Positions 62,813-64,000 of a stretch of 64,000 nt of DNA are shown in pieces. Numbering within the stretch: position 1 is the first letter of the stretch; each line of letters opens with the position of its first letter. The notes below the pieces were generated by a model that was given only the letters and a program-made list of their open reading frames with translations, was not told the DNA's origin and made no database searches. The translations under genes and the position numbers were made by a program. The stretch comes from Cohnella mopanensis (GTDB taxonomy: Bacteria; Bacillota; Bacilli; Paenibacillales; Paenibacillaceae): assembly GCF_022352055.1 (NCBI RefSeq), contig NZ_JAKRWM010000015.1, positions 62,001 to 126,000 of the forward strand. The letters are read 5' to 3'.

Positions 62813-64000
62813 GTGTCTAGCGTCAAAAAGTACATTAACCGGGATTTAAGCTGGCTGGAGTTCAATAGACGTGTGCTTGAGGAAGCCGAGGATACGGGAA
62901 CGCCGCTTCTGGAGCGGTTTCAGTTTCTATCTATCGTGCAGAGCAACCTGGACGAATTTATGAGCGTTAGAGTTGCAGGATTACAAGCTCAGAGCAAAGC
63001 GGGTTATTTGAAAACCGATTTTACGGGCTATACGCCTCAAGGTTTGATCAAAAGATTAATGAAACGGACAACACGGATGGTTCGCGAACAGTATCGGACC
63101 TATCGCGAGCTATTGAAGCTGCTTGCGAAGGAAGGCGTTGCGCTTACGACTTTCCGCGATCTGCATGAAGATCAGAAAGCTTTAATGACGGATTATTATA
63201 AGCGGATCATTTACCCGGTTCTAACGCCGATGGCTGTCGACCAAAGCCGTCCTTTTCCTTTATTGCATAGTAAGGAGCTCTATTTGGCCGTTGTCTTGAA
63301 AGAAGAAAACGAAAGCATTAATCAAGAGGACGAGGAACAAACATTTTGCGCGATCGTTCAAGTACCTTCGATTCTCGCGCGCACGGTTCTCGTTCCAGGA
63401 CGCAAAAATAGCCGGAAACTCAGCTATCTTCTCTTGGAGGATCTGATTAAAGAGCATATCGGACTGCTATTTAGCGGTTATCGGACGGAAGCCGTTCATT
63501 CTTTTCGCGTGACGCGCAATTCGGATTTGACGCTGAACGAAGAAGGCGCGGAAGATCTTCTGCAGGAAATCGAGAAGGAGCTTCGTCGCCGCAGACGCGG
63601 ATTGCCTGTAAGGCTTGAAGTGGAGAAAGGGATTCATTCGGATGCTCTGGAGCTATTAAGAGACGAACTAGAGCTGGAAGAGGACATGTTCGATGAAATC
63701 GACGGCCCTTTGGATTTAGGCTTTCTGTCTAAATTCGTAGGCATGTTGCCGAATTACGATCATCTCCGTTATCCGAAACACGAACCTGTCTATCCGGAGG
63801 AGTTCGACGAAACGGATGACATGTTATCCGTTCTCAGGGAGAAAGACGTTCTAGTCTATCATCCTTACGAATCGTTCGAGGTCGTGAATGATTTTATACT
63901 GGAGGCTGCCGCGGATCCCGACGTCCTTGCGATTAAAATGACGTTGTACCGGGTCAGCGTGAACTCCGTGCTTGTACAGGCGTTGGCAAGCGCCGCGGAA
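62813..64000 (+). CDS. ppk: Polyphosphate kinase (N-terminal part, continues past window)
   Basis: The frame is open from a GTG at 62813 to the window edge (396 codons). The N-terminal domain is typical of Ppk1: KYINRDLSWLEFNRRVLEEA and LLERFQFLSIVQSNLDEFMSVRVAGL. PMAVDQSRPFPLLHSKEL and DVLVYHPYESFEVV follow, the last near the junction to the catalytic core. IKMTLYRVSVNSVLVQAL begins the domain that carries the phosphorylated histidine, which lies beyond the window. It makes polyphosphate from ATP. AGGGGGAAG precedes the GTG. Phosphate control is likely from the Pho-box-like repeats upstream. Confidence 0.92.
   Translation, partial: MSSVKKYINRDLSWLEFNRRVLEEAEDTGTPLLERFQFLSIVQSNLDEFMSVRVAGLQAQSKAGYLKTDFTGYTPQGLIKRLMKRTTRMVREQYRTYRELLKLLAKEGVALTTFRDLHEDQKALMTDYYKRIIYPVLTPMAVDQSRPFPLLHSKELYLAVVLKEENESINQEDEEQTFCAIVQVPSILARTVLVPGRKNSRKLSYLLLEDLIKEHIGLLFSGYRTEAVHSFRVTRNSDLTLNEEGAEDLLQEIEKELRRRRRGLPVRLEVEKGIHSDALELLRDELELEEDMFDEIDGPLDLGFLSKFVGMLPNYDHLRYPKHEPVYPEEFDETDDMLSVLREKDVLVYHPYESFEVVNDFILEAAADPDVLAIKMTLYRVSVNSVLVQALASAAE

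Overview
The window looks like chromosomal DNA of an endospore-forming Paenibacillaceae bacterium (Paenibacillus/Cohnella type). The evidence is a GerE regulator, a YhcN/YlaJ spore lipoprotein, the ytoI-ytpI-ytrI-ytrH-dnaE block, YesM/YesN two-component systems paired with sugar ABC importers, and a dnaE-accDA-pyk-fxsA order resembling Bacillus. Shine-Dalgarno sites are strong (AGGAGG-like) and GTG/TTG starts are common. No rRNA, tRNA, IS element or CRISPR was seen.

Region 1 (1-12.4 kb) is an accessory cluster: the end of a glycosyltransferase, three adenylate-forming enzymes (two PaaK-like, one of them fused to TPRs; one acyl-CoA synthetase-like), several unknown small proteins (helical repeat, TPR-like, membrane-anchored, Lys/Arg-rich), a DRE-TIM aldolase, a chorismate-pyruvate-lyase-like protein and a threonine-synthase-like PLP enzyme. 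It ends in debris from an old duplication of the aldolase and lyase genes, a 59-aa Lys/Ala/Glu-rich protein and a possible small RNA. The gene set would fit making an aryl acid from chorismate, activating it and attaching it to a glycan or amine; this is inference and is the best candidate for an undescribed system.

Region 2 (12.4-20 kb) has a 51-bp tandem repeat array of about 15 units, then a secreted stalk-domain protein and a 1,887-aa secreted PKD-repeat protein. Region 3 (20-22.3 kb) has a stand-alone fabH with a FapR-type operator, and an AraC regulator.

Region 4 (22.5-41.6 kb) holds two carbohydrate-uptake modules. Each has a YesM kinase, a YesN regulator, a lipoprotein solute-binding protein and two permeases. 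A YhcN-like lipoprotein lies between them. The second module is followed by a regulator remnant, a GH95 alpha-fucosidase and a GH43 glycosidase in GC-rich DNA.

Region 5 (41.7-45.3 kb) has gerE with a sigma-K-like promoter, a CuA-type cupredoxin lipoprotein and a ba3-type cytochrome oxidase operon. Two CRP/Fnr-type palindromes lie at the same position relative to -10 boxes ahead of the cupredoxin and the oxidase. Region 6 (45.4-50.3 kb) has an SDR, an ABC exporter, a membrane protein and an orphan AgrC-like kinase. Region 7 (50.4-64 kb) is conserved core: ytoI, ytpI, ytrI, ytrH, dnaE, an esterase, accD, accA, pyk, a thioesterase, fxsA and the start of ppk behind a Pho-box-like repeat. pfkA is not between accA and pyk, and no nrnA-like gene lies between ytpI and ytrI.
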